Positions 44,644 to 54,533 of a stretch of DNA of 64,000 nucleotides are shown in pieces. The first letter of the stretch is position 1; the number at the start of each line of letters is the position of its first letter. The position numbers and the translations under genes are program-made. This DNA is from Paenibacillus sp. AN1007 (GTDB lineage Bacteria; Bacillota; Bacilli; Paenibacillales; Paenibacillaceae), in assembly GCF_040702995.1 (NCBI RefSeq), contig NZ_CP159992.1:3683501-3747500 (forward strand), in the 5' to 3' direction. Below the pieces are notes generated by a model. That model searched no databases. It was not told the DNA's origin and saw only the letters and a program-made list of their open reading frames with translations.

Positions 44644-45207
44644 CTAGAACGTGTCGTAGATCTTCACATACTGATTATAATAGTAAATAACCCGTTGTAC
44701 ATAGTGGCGTGTTTCGCCAAAAGGAATATCCTTCACCGTTTCGATTGTGCCATCCCATACACCATTTTTCAACCAGCTGCTGACCTTCCCCGGTCCGGCA
44801 TTATAGGCTGCAATCATCACAATTTCGTTGCCGTTAAACTGGTCTGACAGGTTTCGCAGGTACCATGTGCCCAGCTGAATATTCCGCTCAGGTTCATGTT
44901 TTAATTCTTCCAGCGAAGTGGGTGGAATTTTCGCCTGCTCCAAAATCCAATTTGCCGTATCCGGCATGAGCTGCATTAATCCGATTGCACCGCGCTTGGA
45001 TTCTTTGCTCGTTTTGAAATTGGTCTCTACCCTGATAATGGAAGCAATCAGAAATGGATCAACCTCATAGCTTTGAGACTGTGCCCGAATCTCTTCCTTA
45101 TATTCAATGGGATAAAACCAGGCCATCCAGTTCGTATTTAGAAATAACACAAGTACAAAGGAAACAAACATAATCAGCAGTACACGTTTTTTACGCAATA
45201 TTTTCAT
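44644..45207 (-). CDS. Membrane-anchored lytic transglycosylase (SLT family)
   Basis: This 187-residue protein has an N-terminal membrane anchor (about residues 8-25) and an extracytoplasmic SLT domain. The catalytic Glu is in IRVETNFKTS (near residue 61). GAIGLMQLMPDTANW and AAYNAGPGKVSSWL are the usual Slt motifs. It would cleave peptidoglycan to anhydro-muropeptides. Its start overlaps the coaE stop by four bases (ATGA type), so both are translated from one message. Confidence 0.93.
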   Translation of the reverse strand: MKILRKKRVLLIMFVSFVLVLFLNTNWMAWFYPIEYKEEIRAQSQSYEVDPFLIASIIRVETNFKTSKESKRGAIGLMQLMPDTANWILEQAKIPPTSLEELKHEPERNIQLGTWYLRNLSDQFNGNEIVMIAAYNAGPGKVSSWLKNGVWDGTIETVKDIPFGETRHYVQRVIYYYNQYVKIYDTF

Positions 45208-45800
45208 AACAGACCCTTATGCGTTAAAAATGATTCAAGCTGCTTCTCTGTCTGGGACCATGAACCGCTGTTATCAATGACAATATCTGCACGCTCTCTT
45301 TTGCGTTCAATATCCATCTGTGCGGCAATTCGTGCTTCAGCATCAGCCTTGATCATCTGATCGCGGTTCATCAGCCGCTCCAGCTGTACAGCTCGGGGTA
45401 CATAAACGACCATAATTTCCGTAAAACCATCCTCAAGCCCCGACTCGTACAGCAGCGGAATATCCGACACCACCAGCTTGTCCGGATGTTTCAATTCGTA
45501 TGCAGCCGCTCTCTCACGCATTTCCTTCCGGATCGCCGGATGAGTAATGGCCTCAAGCGCTTTTCGTTCCTCAGGGTGCTGAAAAACAATGCTCCCCAAC
45601 TTTTTCCGATCCAGCGTTCCATCCTCATGCAGTATATCTTGTCCAAACCGCTGAACAGCGGCAGCCAAAACGGGATGCCCAGGCTCCATGACTTCCCGGG
45701 CGATAACATCTGCATCGATGAGCAGTGCTCCCTTACTGGCGAGATAGGCGGAAACACTGCTTTTGCCTGTCGCGATTCCGCCCGTTAAGCCTATATTCAT
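45204..45800 (-). CDS. coaE: Dephospho-CoA kinase
   Basis: This 198-residue P-loop kinase performs the last step of coenzyme A synthesis. It begins IGLTGGIATGKSSVSAYL (Walker A), has DADVIAREV at residues 30-38 and ILSDIPLLYE-type VVSDIPLLYESGLED in the middle. Length is normal. It overlaps the transglycosylase gene and follows ytaF by 30 bases, matching the conserved polA-mutM-ytaF-coaE order of spore-forming Firmicutes. Confidence 0.96.
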   Translation of the reverse strand: MNIGLTGGIATGKSSVSAYLASKGALLIDADVIAREVMEPGHPVLAAAVQRFGQDILHEDGTLDRKKLGSIVFQHPEERKALEAITHPAIRKEMRERAAAYELKHPDKLVVSDIPLLYESGLEDGFTEIMVVYVPRAVQLERLMNRDQMIKADAEARIAAQMDIERKRERADIVIDNSGSWSQTEKQLESFLTHKGLL

Positions 45801-45830
45801 CGTCTCACCTCATAACAGCTTTATTACTCC

Positions 45831-46595
45831 TCAAAACAACTTGAATATTCCCATAATCATTAACAGCAGGGCCGGCAGAATCGAAAGCTTCTGCATCCAG
45901 CGCTGTGCTGCAAATCGAAGTCCTACATGCATACCGAGCGACAGAAACGCACCGCTGAACAACGCAATGACCAGAGCCGTCCACAGCGTAGGAAAACCGA
46001 GCAATGCCGCTCCAAGCCCAGCACCGAACGCATCTAGTGACAGCGCAATCCCCAGCCACATCGCTTCCTGCGCAGAGATACTTCCTGAGTTATCGATATC
46101 CGCCTTCGAAGGGCTGCGCAGAATCTGTATGACCACGCCAAGTTTACGCAATTCCAATGTAAATACCATGCGCTCCACCGATCCATCCGTTGGAGAAGGC
46201 TGCACTTCCAGAACCATTAATTGATTCCTGCCTCTGGCTGCAAGCCCAGGATCCGCTGCTGCATTTTCCTGAAGCAGTCTCTCCTTCGACACCGCACTCT
46301 CCGCTTCCTCACGTTCTTTGCCTCGTCTAAGAATCAACTGCAGTAGAGACCACGCACCGATCACAATCAGAATGACAGCTCCAACAACGGAAGCTGCGCC
46401 CGGTGTCACGACATGGGACAATAACACCCCTACCTGCATGGACAAAGCGATAACCAATCCCGAACAAAGTGAAATAATAGCAATAGATAAGAGCGGAATC
46501 TTGGTCCTCCGAAGCCCGTATGTAATTCCAACTCCGAAACCATCTAAACTCACTGCAAAAGCAAGCGCCAGTAATGAAATAAAATGATGCAGCAC
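45831..46595 (-). CDS. ytaF: YtaF-type sporulation membrane protein (MntP-like fold)
   Basis: This 254-residue membrane protein has two repeats of about three helices each. The first has LALAFAVSLDGFGVGITYGLR and the second WLGIALSLDAFGAGLGAALLG, each with the Asp of the MntP/YtaF family. A soluble insert (about 95-180) lies between them. YtaF proteins are linked to sporulation. The start is taken as the GTG at 46595, eight bases after GGAGG; a longer frame from ATG 46670 has no ribosome site and a non-conserved lead. Function in transport is inferred from the family. Confidence 0.85.
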   Translation of the reverse strand: MLHHFISLLALAFAVSLDGFGVGITYGLRRTKIPLLSIAIISLCSGLVIALSMQVGVLLSHVVTPGAASVVGAVILIVIGAWSLLQLILRRGKEREEAESAVSKERLLQENAAADPGLAARGRNQLMVLEVQPSPTDGSVERMVFTLELRKLGVVIQILRSPSKADIDNSGSISAQEAMWLGIALSLDAFGAGLGAALLGFPTLWTALVIALFSGAFLSLGMHVGLRFAAQRWMQKLSILPALLLMIMGIFKLF

Positions 46596-46725
46596 CCCGG
46601 ATTCCTCCCCTGTGCGGTACGTGCCAACTGATGATGTCAGTATGGGTATATGCCCGCTTATTTCTGCCATATCAGTATATGGAGGGAGGAATCCAAGGGT
46701 GCTATGATTTCATCATTTCATTCAT

Positions 46726-47571
46726 TCAGTTGAAGTTGGAGAGTGGAGATGGCTGACATTTCGGGCAAAAATGCGTCCCGCGTCCACCTACGACACTTTT
46801 TTCAATCAACGTGCCGCAGGTGTGGCATGGCTCCGCTTTGCGGCCATAGATTTTCAGCTGATGCTGGAACATGCCCATCTCGCCCTGCCCGTTAACATAT
46901 GACTTGATGGAAGAGCCTCCTGCATTCACAGCATCCTGCAGCGTAGCCACGATCGCTTCATGAAGCACCGTTAACTGTGCTTCGGTTAATGTCTTTGCAA
47001 TCGTCTCGGGATGAATACCTGCGCGGAAGAGAGCCTCGTCCACATAAATATTCCCGATGCCTACAACATATGCCTGATTCAGCAGGACCGCTTTGATTTT
47101 GGTTGTGCGTTGGCCCACCGCAGCACGGAACGCATCCACGGTAAAAGCCTCATCCAGCGGCTCAAGCCCAAGCTTCATTAGAGGTTTGGATACCAGTTCC
47201 TCCCCTGCGGTGAACAGATGCATCGTTCCAAACTGACGTACATCCTTGTAACGCAATTCGGTGCCATCAGTGAAGTGGAAGATGACATGGGTATGTTTCT
47301 CTACCTCTTCATTCTGATGGTACACACCGTAACGTCCTTCCATCCGCAGATGGGAGACCAGCACAAGCCCGTCCAGCAAAATACGTAAAAACTTGCCCCG
47401 GCGCTCAACACCAATCACGGTATGTCCTGCCAGTTCCAATGCAAATGCTTCTATATCGTCAGGCCGCTGAATAATCCGCGGCAAATGAACGGTAACATGA
47501 TCAATCGTTTTGCCTACAATAAGCTGATTCAAAGTTCTTCTGACTGTTTCGACTTCCGGTAGTTCCGGCAT
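46726..47571 (-). CDS. mutM: Formamidopyrimidine-DNA glycosylase
   Basis: This 281-residue repair enzyme removes 8-oxoguanine. It has the N-terminal catalytic PELPEVETVRR (Pro2, Glu3), Lys in RRGKFLRI, the helix-two-turn-helix, GGSSIKSYVN, and the C-terminal zinc finger CHTCG...CPKC. Length is normal. It lies 60 bases after polA, as in Bacillus, and is preceded by GGAGGTGAG. Confidence 0.97.
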   Translation of the reverse strand: MPELPEVETVRRTLNQLIVGKTIDHVTVHLPRIIQRPDDIEAFALELAGHTVIGVERRGKFLRILLDGLVLVSHLRMEGRYGVYHQNEEVEKHTHVIFHFTDGTELRYKDVRQFGTMHLFTAGEELVSKPLMKLGLEPLDEAFTVDAFRAAVGQRTTKIKAVLLNQAYVVGIGNIYVDEALFRAGIHPETIAKTLTEAQLTVLHEAIVATLQDAVNAGGSSIKSYVNGQGEMGMFQHQLKIYGRKAEPCHTCGTLIEKSVVGGRGTHFCPKCQPSPLSNFN

Positions 47572-47631
47572 GATGTTCTCACCTCCATTATATTATAACG
47601 GAAGATGACGCTCAGCGGGACCCCTTCTTAT

Positions 47632-50286
47632 CTATTTTGCCTCGTACCAGTTCTCACCAAAGCTAACTTCTGCTTTCAGAGGTACCGACAGCGGAAGCGC
47701 TTTTTCCATCACCGAAGGCACAAGCTCCTTCATCAGCTCCAGTTCATCCGCCGGCACTTCAAACACAAGCTCATCGTGTACCTGAAGCAGCATGCGGCTC
47801 TGAAGCTTGCGTTCACGCAGCGCCTCGTCCATCTGGACCATGGCCAGCTTGATGATATCGGCTGCCGTTCCCTGGATCGGTGTGTTCATCGCTGTGCGTT
47901 CCGCGAAGGATCGCAGATTAAAGTTGCTTGCGTTGATCTCAGGCAAATAACGACGGCGTTCCAGCATCGTTTTCACATAACCGTCCCGGCGTGCAACCTT
48001 CACGATATCATCCATATAACGGCGCACACCTTGGAATATTTCAAAATACTGATCGATAAACTGTGCCGCTTCTTTCCGCGTAATATTCAAGTTTTGGGAA
48101 AGACCGTAATCACTAATTCCGTATACGATCCCGAAGTTAACCGCCTTGGCGGAACGGCGCATGTCGCTATCCACTTCCTCCGGCTTGACGCCAAATACAT
48201 CGGAAGCAGTTTTCGTATGGATATCCATATCATGTACAAAAGCTTCCTTGAGACGTTCATCATCTGAAATATGAGCCAGCACACGCAGCTCAATCTGGGA
48301 GTAGTCGGCTGCCAGAATAGACCAGCCCGGCTCGGACGGTACAAATACCTTCCGAATTTTGCGTCCTTCCTCCATACGGATCGGTATATTCTGCAAGTTC
48401 GGGAACTGACTGCTCAGGCGTCCAGTTGCAGCAATCGTCTGGCGATAGAACGTATGCACCTTGCCATCCCGGTCCGATATCTCTTTGAGCAGACCTTCCA
48501 CATATGTCGACTGCAGCTTGGCGAGCTGACGATACTGCAGAATATGCTGCACCACATCATTATAAGGAGCCAGCTTCTCAAGTACTTCAGCATCGGTGGA
48601 GTAGCCGGTTTTCGTTTTCTTCACCACAGGCAGCCCCAGCTTATCAAACAAAATCTCACCCAGCTGTCTCGGTGAATTCAGATTAAACTCGGTACCAGAC
48701 AGCTTGTAGATTTCAGCCATCAGTCTGCCAATCTGTTCTTCAAACTCGCTGCCGAGCGCCTGCAGGTCAGCAGTATTGGCCTTGATTCCCTGCTTCTCCA
48801 TGTCGGCGAGAATACGGGACAATGGCATCTCCAGCTCGTGAAACAGGGAATTCATCTCGTCGCTTTCCAATGCCTGCTCCTGAAGCGGGATAATTGCGGC
48901 CAGCGCAGCAGCTTTCCGGCACAGGAAATCGCCTAGAACATCCGCCTCCGGAACTTTGTATTTAGCTCCTTTACCCAGAACGGTATCGTCTTCCGCCAGG
49001 GAAGGTAACCCATACTTGGACGTCAGCCCGCTGATCGTCTGATTGGACTCCGTTGGGTCAAGCAGATAGGCGGCCAGCTGCACATCAAAAGCCGCACCAG
49101 CAAATTCAATGCCATGCGCATGCAGAGCCAAATCTACGCGATGCAGATCATATCCACGCTTCGGCTGGTCTGCACTTGCGAGCCACTCCCGTACAGGGGC
49201 GGCTGCATTGGACTGCAGCAGTTCTGGCGATATAAATGTATATTGCTCCCCTGCACCTAAAGCAAGCCCAACTAACTTCGCCTGATGCGGATTGTCCCCA
49301 TGTGTTTCCACATGAAGTACATCGATCGAACCCAGTATATCAATCAGTTCAGCTATGTTTTCTTCTGTCGCAATTGTGGATTCAACTGCTGCAGCCGGAA
49401 CAGCCTCCTGCTCGGAGGCAATGCTGCCGCTGAAAGACAAACGCTCCAGCAAAGATTTAAATTCCAGCTTAGCGAGCGCCGGTCCCGCACTTGCTTCCTT
49501 CAGTCCATCAAACTGCATATCTTCCCATGTCTGTTCCAGCGGAACCTCGCGATGAATCGTCGCCAGCTGTTTGCTCATGCGAGCATCCTCCGCGTGAGCT
49601 TCAATCTTCTCCTTCATCTTGCCTTTCAGCTCGCCTGTGCCGTTCAGCACCTCTTCCACCGATCCGAACTGGTGCAGCAGCTTTAAGGCAGTCTTCTCTC
49701 CCACACCCGGAATGCCCGGGATATTATCGGAAGCATCGCCCATCAGACCTTTCAGATCAATAATCTGCAGTGGCGTCAGGCCGTAACGTTCCTTGATCTG
49801 GGCAGGATCATACAGCTCAATCTCGGTAACCCCTTTGCGCGTTAATCCGATATGCACATGCTCGGAAGCAAGCTGCAGCATATCTTTGTCACCCGATACA
49901 ACGAGCACCTGTCTGCCTGCTTCATCCGCACGTTTCGTCAGCGTTCCGATGATATCATCTGCTTCGTAACCTGCCAGTTCAAACTGTGCAATCCCCATTC
50001 CCTGCAGCAGTTCTTTGAGCAGTGGAAACTGTTCGGACAGCTCAGGTGGTGTTTTCTCCCGTCCACCTTTGTATTCCTGATATCCTTCATGACGGAACGT
50101 CACTTTGCCCGCATCAAACGCCACCATCACATGTGTAGGCTTGTGTTCCTCCAGCAATCGCAGCAGCATCGTCGTAAAGCCGTATACCGCGTTGGTGTGC
50201 AGACCTTTCGAATTCGTCAGGGGTGGCATTGCAAAAAATGCCCGATAAATAATGCTATTTCCATCTATAAGAATAAACTTGTCCAT
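47632..50286 (-). CDS. polA: DNA polymerase I
   Basis: This 884-residue polymerase fills gaps and removes primers. It has a 5'-3' exonuclease domain (1-290; LIDGNSIIYRAFFA, GYEADDIIGT, GLMGDASDNIPG). A degenerate 3'-5' exonuclease domain follows (about 310-470): the first motif reads HVETHG, so the catalytic Asp-Glu pair is not kept, as in other Gram-positive enzymes. The palm and fingers have AADYSQIELRVLAH (A), RRSAKAVNFGIVYGIS (B) and QVHDELVFEV (C). It starts the polA-mutM-ytaF-coaE group. Confidence 0.97.
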   Translation of the reverse strand: MDKFILIDGNSIIYRAFFAMPPLTNSKGLHTNAVYGFTTMLLRLLEEHKPTHVMVAFDAGKVTFRHEGYQEYKGGREKTPPELSEQFPLLKELLQGMGIAQFELAGYEADDIIGTLTKRADEAGRQVLVVSGDKDMLQLASEHVHIGLTRKGVTEIELYDPAQIKERYGLTPLQIIDLKGLMGDASDNIPGIPGVGEKTALKLLHQFGSVEEVLNGTGELKGKMKEKIEAHAEDARMSKQLATIHREVPLEQTWEDMQFDGLKEASAGPALAKLEFKSLLERLSFSGSIASEQEAVPAAAVESTIATEENIAELIDILGSIDVLHVETHGDNPHQAKLVGLALGAGEQYTFISPELLQSNAAAPVREWLASADQPKRGYDLHRVDLALHAHGIEFAGAAFDVQLAAYLLDPTESNQTISGLTSKYGLPSLAEDDTVLGKGAKYKVPEADVLGDFLCRKAAALAAIIPLQEQALESDEMNSLFHELEMPLSRILADMEKQGIKANTADLQALGSEFEEQIGRLMAEIYKLSGTEFNLNSPRQLGEILFDKLGLPVVKKTKTGYSTDAEVLEKLAPYNDVVQHILQYRQLAKLQSTYVEGLLKEISDRDGKVHTFYRQTIAATGRLSSQFPNLQNIPIRMEEGRKIRKVFVPSEPGWSILAADYSQIELRVLAHISDDERLKEAFVHDMDIHTKTASDVFGVKPEEVDSDMRRSAKAVNFGIVYGISDYGLSQNLNITRKEAAQFIDQYFEIFQGVRRYMDDIVKVARRDGYVKTMLERRRYLPEINASNFNLRSFAERTAMNTPIQGTAADIIKLAMVQMDEALRERKLQSRMLLQVHDELVFEVPADELELMKELVPSVMEKALPLSVPLKAEVSFGENWYEAK

Positions 50287-50403
50287 TCCAGCACCTCGCG
50301 TATCATATGGTCAGACTGTACTTATCATACCTACTCCCATGATACCATACCCGCCACTTACATCAAAAAACTGCACACCCCTTTTCCACCACTTTTCTTC
50401 CGC

Positions 50404-50459
50404 AAAAAAAGAACTTCCTTCCCAGTCAGCCTGTGCACAGGCCAGCCGGAAGAAAGTTC
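50404..50459 (-). terminator. Terminator of pstB-phoU
   Basis: On the minus strand GAACTT...GGCCTGTGCACAGGC...AAGTTC folds into a long stem, with the palindrome CCTGTGCACAGG at its top, and is followed by seven T. Confidence 0.88.
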
Positions 50460-50537
50460 CCCTCATTTCGATCAATATGATCTTATCTGATATGTCTGTT
50501 ATTCCTTGCTTGTGCAGCAGGGCCTGCCCAGAACAAC

Positions 50538-51197
50538 TTATTGGTTCAGGTCCGGACGCTGACCCGTAACCAGATACACCGTGCTCTCGCCAATGTTCGT
50601 CGCATGGTCACCAATACGCTCAATGTAACGTCCTACCATCATCAGCAGCATAGCCTGTGACGCCTGTGTCGGATGATCGCTCATCAGCGTATAGAGATCC
50701 CGAATCATATTGCTGTACAGCTGATCGACCTGGTCATCGGTTTGTGCCATTTTATAAGCCAGATCCGTGTTTTCCTTGAGATACGATTCAATGGACTCAT
50801 CAATCATGGATTTCACAACTTCGGCCATCCGCGGAATATCCACGAGCGGCTTAATCAGCTCTTGTCCTTCCATCCGAAGAGTCACTTTAGCCACATCCAG
50901 GGCCAGATCGCCCATACGTTCCAAGTCGCTGGAGATTTTGAAGGCTACAATAATGCGTCTTAAATCCTTAGCCACCGGCTGCTGCGTAATGATCAGCTTT
51001 GAACCCAGCTCCATAATTTTGTCTTCAAGGGCATTGAGATTCGCGTCATTTTTGATGATGACTTGAGCTTTCTCCGCATCCATTGTCTGTAAACTCTCAA
51101 TCGCACCATCCAGGGCCTCTCCTACATGTTCACCCATCTGTTTAAGCAGGGTGCGCAGCTCTTCCAGCTCCTGATCAAATTCTTTTCTGCGAATCAT
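50538..51197 (-). CDS. phoU: Phosphate-uptake regulator PhoU
   Basis: This 219-residue all-helical protein is made of two three-helix PhoU repeats. The metal-binding E/DxxxD patterns are seen in SDLERMGDLALD and GRYIERIGDHATNIGE. It links the Pst transporter to the PhoR kinase and limits phosphate uptake. The ATG at 51197 starts with RRKEFDQELEELR, typical of Firmicute PhoU; a frame nine codons longer has no better site. It follows pstB by 64 bases. Confidence 0.95.
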   Translation of the reverse strand: MIRRKEFDQELEELRTLLKQMGEHVGEALDGAIESLQTMDAEKAQVIIKNDANLNALEDKIMELGSKLIITQQPVAKDLRRIIVAFKISSDLERMGDLALDVAKVTLRMEGQELIKPLVDIPRMAEVVKSMIDESIESYLKENTDLAYKMAQTDDQVDQLYSNMIRDLYTLMSDHPTQASQAMLLMMVGRYIERIGDHATNIGESTVYLVTGQRPDLNQ

Positions 51198-51261
51198 AGG
51201 TTTCAAGTCCTCCTTCTCCATCATCTCCGGGTAAGCCGGGATCGTTCCTGTTCAGCTCGCC

Positions 51262-52017
51262 TTAACCGAACCTGCCGGAGATATAATCCTCGGTCCGGGA
51301 ATCTTGCGGTGTGGAGAATAACGTCTCCGTATCAGCTGCCTCCACCACTTCACCATTCAGAAAAAACACGGTACGTCCAGATACACGCGCAGCCTGGTGC
51401 ATGTTATGTGTAACCATCACGATGGTATATTTATGATGCAGCTCTTTGACCAATTCCTCGATTTTCAGCGTGGAGATCGGGTCCAGCGCCGAAGTCGCCT
51501 CGTCCATCAGCAGCACATCCGGCTGTACAGCGAGTGCACGTGCAATGCACAGACGCTGCTGCTGTCCGCCAGACAGACTTAATGCCGATTTTTTCAGGAC
51601 ATCCTTCACCTCATCCCACAGTGCCGCATGAACCAGACTCTGTTCTACGAGTTTATCCAGTTCTGCCTTTTGGGTTACACCGTGCAGACGCGGTCCGTAC
51701 GCTACGTTATCATAGATGGATTTGGGAAACGGATTCGGCTGCTGAAATACCATGCCTACCCGTTTGCGCAGCGTCTCCACTTCAATCTCGTTACTATAGA
51801 TATCCGAACCGTTCAGCATAACTTGTCCTTCCACACGAACACCCGGAATCATGTCATTCATCCGGTTCAATGTGCGGAGCAGTGTAGATTTACCGCAGCC
51901 TGAAGGTCCGATAAACGCCGTAACGGTTTTCTCCGGCAGATCCATCGATATATTTTTAAGCGCGTGATGCGTGTCGTAGTATAGATTAAGCCGATCAATG
52001 TGAATGAGGTCTTTCAT
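51262..52017 (-). CDS. pstB: Phosphate ABC transporter ATPase PstB
   Basis: This 251-residue ATPase powers high-affinity phosphate import. It has Walker [10 protein letters not shown], signature LSGGQQQR, Walker [14 protein letters not shown] and the PstB-specific [12 protein letters not shown]. pstS, pstC and pstA are not adjacent, so the membrane parts must be encoded elsewhere. A Pho box lies 135-151 bases upstream of the start. Confidence 0.96.
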   Translation of the reverse strand: MKDLIHIDRLNLYYDTHHALKNISMDLPEKTVTAFIGPSGCGKSTLLRTLNRMNDMIPGVRVEGQVMLNGSDIYSNEIEVETLRKRVGMVFQQPNPFPKSIYDNVAYGPRLHGVTQKAELDKLVEQSLVHAALWDEVKDVLKKSALSLSGGQQQRLCIARALAVQPDVLLMDEATSALDPISTLKIEELVKELHHKYTIVMVTHNMHQAARVSGRTVFFLNGEVVEAADTETLFSTPQDSRTEDYISGRFG

Positions 52018-52151
52018 AGATGCTCACTTCTCCTTCGCTGCAGGGATCATTGGATTCCCTTTACGTTGAGACCGGCAGCCATCCGGCATGCGAATCGGCT
52101 CGGTCATCTTTAATATCCTACCTTAACATTGTAAAAACAGTACCACCTTCA

Positions 52152-52168
52152 TGTTAACGGAATGTAAA
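52152..52168 (-). promoter_or_regulatory. Pho box upstream of pstB
   Basis: On the minus strand TTTACA-N5-TTAACA (spacer TTCCG) forms a PhoP direct repeat with an 11-base period. Another partial copy, TTTTTACAATGTTAAGG, follows at about 52122-52138. Confidence 0.8.
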
Positions 52169-52285
52169 AACACCTGAAGAAGACCCAGGCCGCCGTAAGT
52201 CCCAGGTCTACTTGCTGTTTGACATTGTTATGCCGCTGCACCAGTCTGCCATTTCCTCTAGACGTGCTGCAAATCATGTTCATAA

Positions 52286-53485
52286 TCATTGCGCAGTCAT
52301 TACCTGCAGCTTCAGGCGAATATTCTCCGCGATCTTCCCAGCTTCCCCGCCTTCAGCAGCGATAGTTTCGACGATACAGGATAATGCATGTACCGCATGG
52401 TTCAGCGTACCGAAAGCAGCTGCTCCTTCCTGCACATACACCGCACTCTCATCGATCTCGGTCCCGCTTGCCTGAATCAGAGATACCGTCTGCTGGGTTA
52501 AGCTTTCAATCTCCTGAAGCAGGGAGGACATGTTCTCAGCGACTTCGCGCGTTTGTTTTGCAAGCGCCCGGATTTCTCCGGCAACAATCTGGAATCCCCG
52601 TCCATATTCTCCGGCGTGAGCAGCCTCAATCGACGCATTTAGTGCCAGCAGCCCGCTCTGATCGGCCAACGTCCGAATGGAACGTGCCATTCCTGCACCC
52701 GTTTTGATGGATTCAAGCATCTGACTGGCATGTCTGCCCTGATCCCCCATATGTTCATGAACCCGACGATAGGATGACTCGACCTGATGGAGACGGCTTT
52801 CTCCTTCATTGGATAATACAATAACCTGTCCGGCTTCCCGTACGGTCTCATTAGCCGCCTGAACCAGCTTGGTTACGGCTTGGTGAATACGGGAAATCTC
52901 CTGTCCGCTCTCTGTCACTGTACGTATGCGATCTGTGGATGCGGCCTGCTGCAGCTTCCGGGAGATGGACATCACATCACGCATGGTCAGTACCCCGAGC
53001 AAGCGATCCTGCTCCGTTACGAGCAGGCAGTCATAGAAGTGCTCCTCATCCCGCCGCAGCGCGGCATCAATAATGGCTGCTGGTTCCGTATGTATATCCA
53101 CAATAACTGGTGACGCGTTGGCAGCATTCGTAATCGGTTTACGATAAAATAAATCTGCGGCAAATCTTCCGTTAAGCAAACGATATAAAGTTTCCCGCAT
53201 CAATAATCCTGTCGGCTTCATATATTCATCACACAATACAATGCACGGATGCTCACGGCCGTCACTCAGCATAGCTGCTGCTTCTCCACAGGTCGTATCC
53301 GCTCTGGCCGCTGGTACCTCGCGGCAGTATTCATATAAAGAAACGATGTTCTCATCCCTGATATCATTTGTCGATGTTTCCCATTGCATTTCAGATACAA
53401 TAGAGCATTGTTCCTGCTCCTGCTCTTGATCTTTTTTTTGTATATCATCCAGAATTTCAGGTCTTTCCTCTAACAGCATGGGCAT
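52286..53485 (-). CDS. Soluble CBS-domain methyl-accepting chemotaxis-type protein
   Basis: This 399-residue protein has no membrane segment. A Gln/Glu-rich N-terminus (about 15-30) leads to a CBS pair (about 50-175; [14 protein letters not shown]). Then comes a chemoreceptor signalling bundle (about 195-385) with the conserved tip [18 protein letters not shown] and the [19 protein letters not shown] helix. HAMP is absent. CBS pairs often bind adenosyl compounds, so it could report energy or nucleotide state to CheA or to another partner. It lies inside the phosphate block, between phoP and pstB, with its own Pho box upstream, so it is probably made on phosphate starvation. Function is inferred. 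Confidence 0.82.
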   Translation of the reverse strand: MPMLLEERPEILDDIQKKDQEQEQEQCSIVSEMQWETSTNDIRDENIVSLYEYCREVPAARADTTCGEAAAMLSDGREHPCIVLCDEYMKPTGLLMRETLYRLLNGRFAADLFYRKPITNAANASPVIVDIHTEPAAIIDAALRRDEEHFYDCLLVTEQDRLLGVLTMRDVMSISRKLQQAASTDRIRTVTESGQEISRIHQAVTKLVQAANETVREAGQVIVLSNEGESRLHQVESSYRRVHEHMGDQGRHASQMLESIKTGAGMARSIRTLADQSGLLALNASIEAAHAGEYGRGFQIVAGEIRALAKQTREVAENMSSLLQEIESLTQQTVSLIQASGTEIDESAVYVQEGAAAFGTLNHAVHALSCIVETIAAEGGEAGKIAENIRLKLQVMTAQ

Positions 53486-53599
53486 AATTACGTATTCTCC
53501 TTTACGTGTTAACTCCGCCCTAAGGTGGGATTATAGGTACAAAGTATCACTTGGATAATTTTATCCTACTCCCTATTGATAAAGAAAAATCTCCCTTTA

Positions 53600-53616
53600 T
53601 GTAAAATGAACGTAAA
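53600..53616 (-). promoter_or_regulatory. Pho box upstream of the CBS-chemoreceptor gene
   Basis: On the minus strand TTTACG-N5-TTTACA (spacer TTCAT) has the same spacing as the boxes at 52152 and 54429. It starts 115 bases upstream of the gene and touches the phoP terminator tail. Confidence 0.75.
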
Positions 53617-53660
53617 AATAAAACTCCCCGATCATTTAGCTAGAATGATGGGGAGTTTTT
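53617..53660 (-). terminator. Terminator of phoP, with the stop codon in its loop
   Basis: On the minus strand AAAACTCCCCATCATT pairs with AATGATCGGGGAGTTTT (one bulge), followed by ATTTTT. The phoP stop codon (53636-53638) lies at the end of the loop. Confidence 0.85.
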
Positions 53661-54364
53661 CTTTTGACAACCAATTTATAACCTACACCGCGAATCGAAT
53701 CAATGTGGACCGATTCGGGATCAAGCTCCAGCTTTTTGCGTAATGAACTTACGTGTACATCTACGGTCCGCTGACCTCCAATATAATCAAAACCCCAGAC
53801 GGCGTTCATCAAGTCATCCCGGGTCAGTACAACTCCTGGTTTCTTGGCGAGATATAACAGAACCTCGAACTCTTTCGGACGCAGGCTGATCGATTGTCCG
53901 CCCAAAGTCACTTCATATTTCAAAGGATAAATTTCAAGTTCACCTAGAATAATGCGCGAACCGTCTTTATCCTCAGGCTGCGGCAGATCTTCACCATTGG
54001 AATAACGTCTGAGTACCGCATCTACCCTTGCCAGAAGCTCGGATACCCCAAAAGGTTTCGTAATGTAATCATCCGCACCCGATTTCAGCCCCTGCACAAC
54101 CTCGGCTTCACCGTTCTTGGCCGTAAGGATAATTACCGGTGTACTCACCCCTTGAACGCGCAGTTTATTCAGAATATCCAGACCATTCATGCCCGGGAGC
54201 ATCAGATCCAGTAAAATCAAATCGAAATCCTGGGACAACGCCCGGTCATATCCTGCTGACCCATGGTCCTCTGCCGTTACGTCATACCCTTCCTGTGTCA
54301 GGTTGTACGTAAGTAATCTCGATAATGTCGGTTCATCTTCTATAACCAGCAAACGCTGCGCCAT
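53636..54364 (-). CDS. phoP: Phosphate response regulator PhoP (OmpR family)
   Basis: This 242-residue regulator has a receiver domain (about 1-120) with acidic pair EDE, phospho-acceptor Asp in LILLDLMLPG (about 53), Thr in VIILTAKNG and Lys in YITKPFG. An OmpR winged helix follows (about 140-235) with LRPKEFEVLLYLAK and GGQRTVDVHVSSLRKKL. It would activate phosphate-starvation genes by binding TTNACA-type direct repeats. The ATG at 54364 follows AAGGGG; the longer frame lacks a ribosome site. It lies downstream of the kinase gene with a Pho box between, so autoregulation is likely. Confidence 0.94.
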   Translation of the reverse strand: MAQRLLVIEDEPTLSRLLTYNLTQEGYDVTAEDHGSAGYDRALSQDFDLILLDLMLPGMNGLDILNKLRVQGVSTPVIILTAKNGEAEVVQGLKSGADDYITKPFGVSELLARVDAVLRRYSNGEDLPQPEDKDGSRIILGELEIYPLKYEVTLGGQSISLRPKEFEVLLYLAKKPGVVLTRDDLMNAVWGFDYIGGQRTVDVHVSSLRKKLELDPESVHIDSIRGVGYKLVVKRKTPHHSS

Positions 54365-54428
54365 GATACCCCTTCTCTCTTCATAGGTTGTCTGTTGCCA
54401 CAACACTTTTTCTATCATAGCACTTATT

Positions 54429-54445
54429 TGTTAACGCTGTGTAAA
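54429..54445 (-). promoter_or_regulatory. Pho box upstream of phoP
   Basis: On the minus strand TTTACA-N5-TTAACA (spacer CAGCG) lies in the 115-base phoR-phoP gap, 65 bases upstream of the phoP start. Confidence 0.8.
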
Positions 54446-54533
54446 GCTAATGACTCATTTTACATTTTGCTCCTATACGCCTACGTTTTTTTCTTATTGA
54501 AGTAAACTATAATTCTTTTTTGACCGAAGTAAA

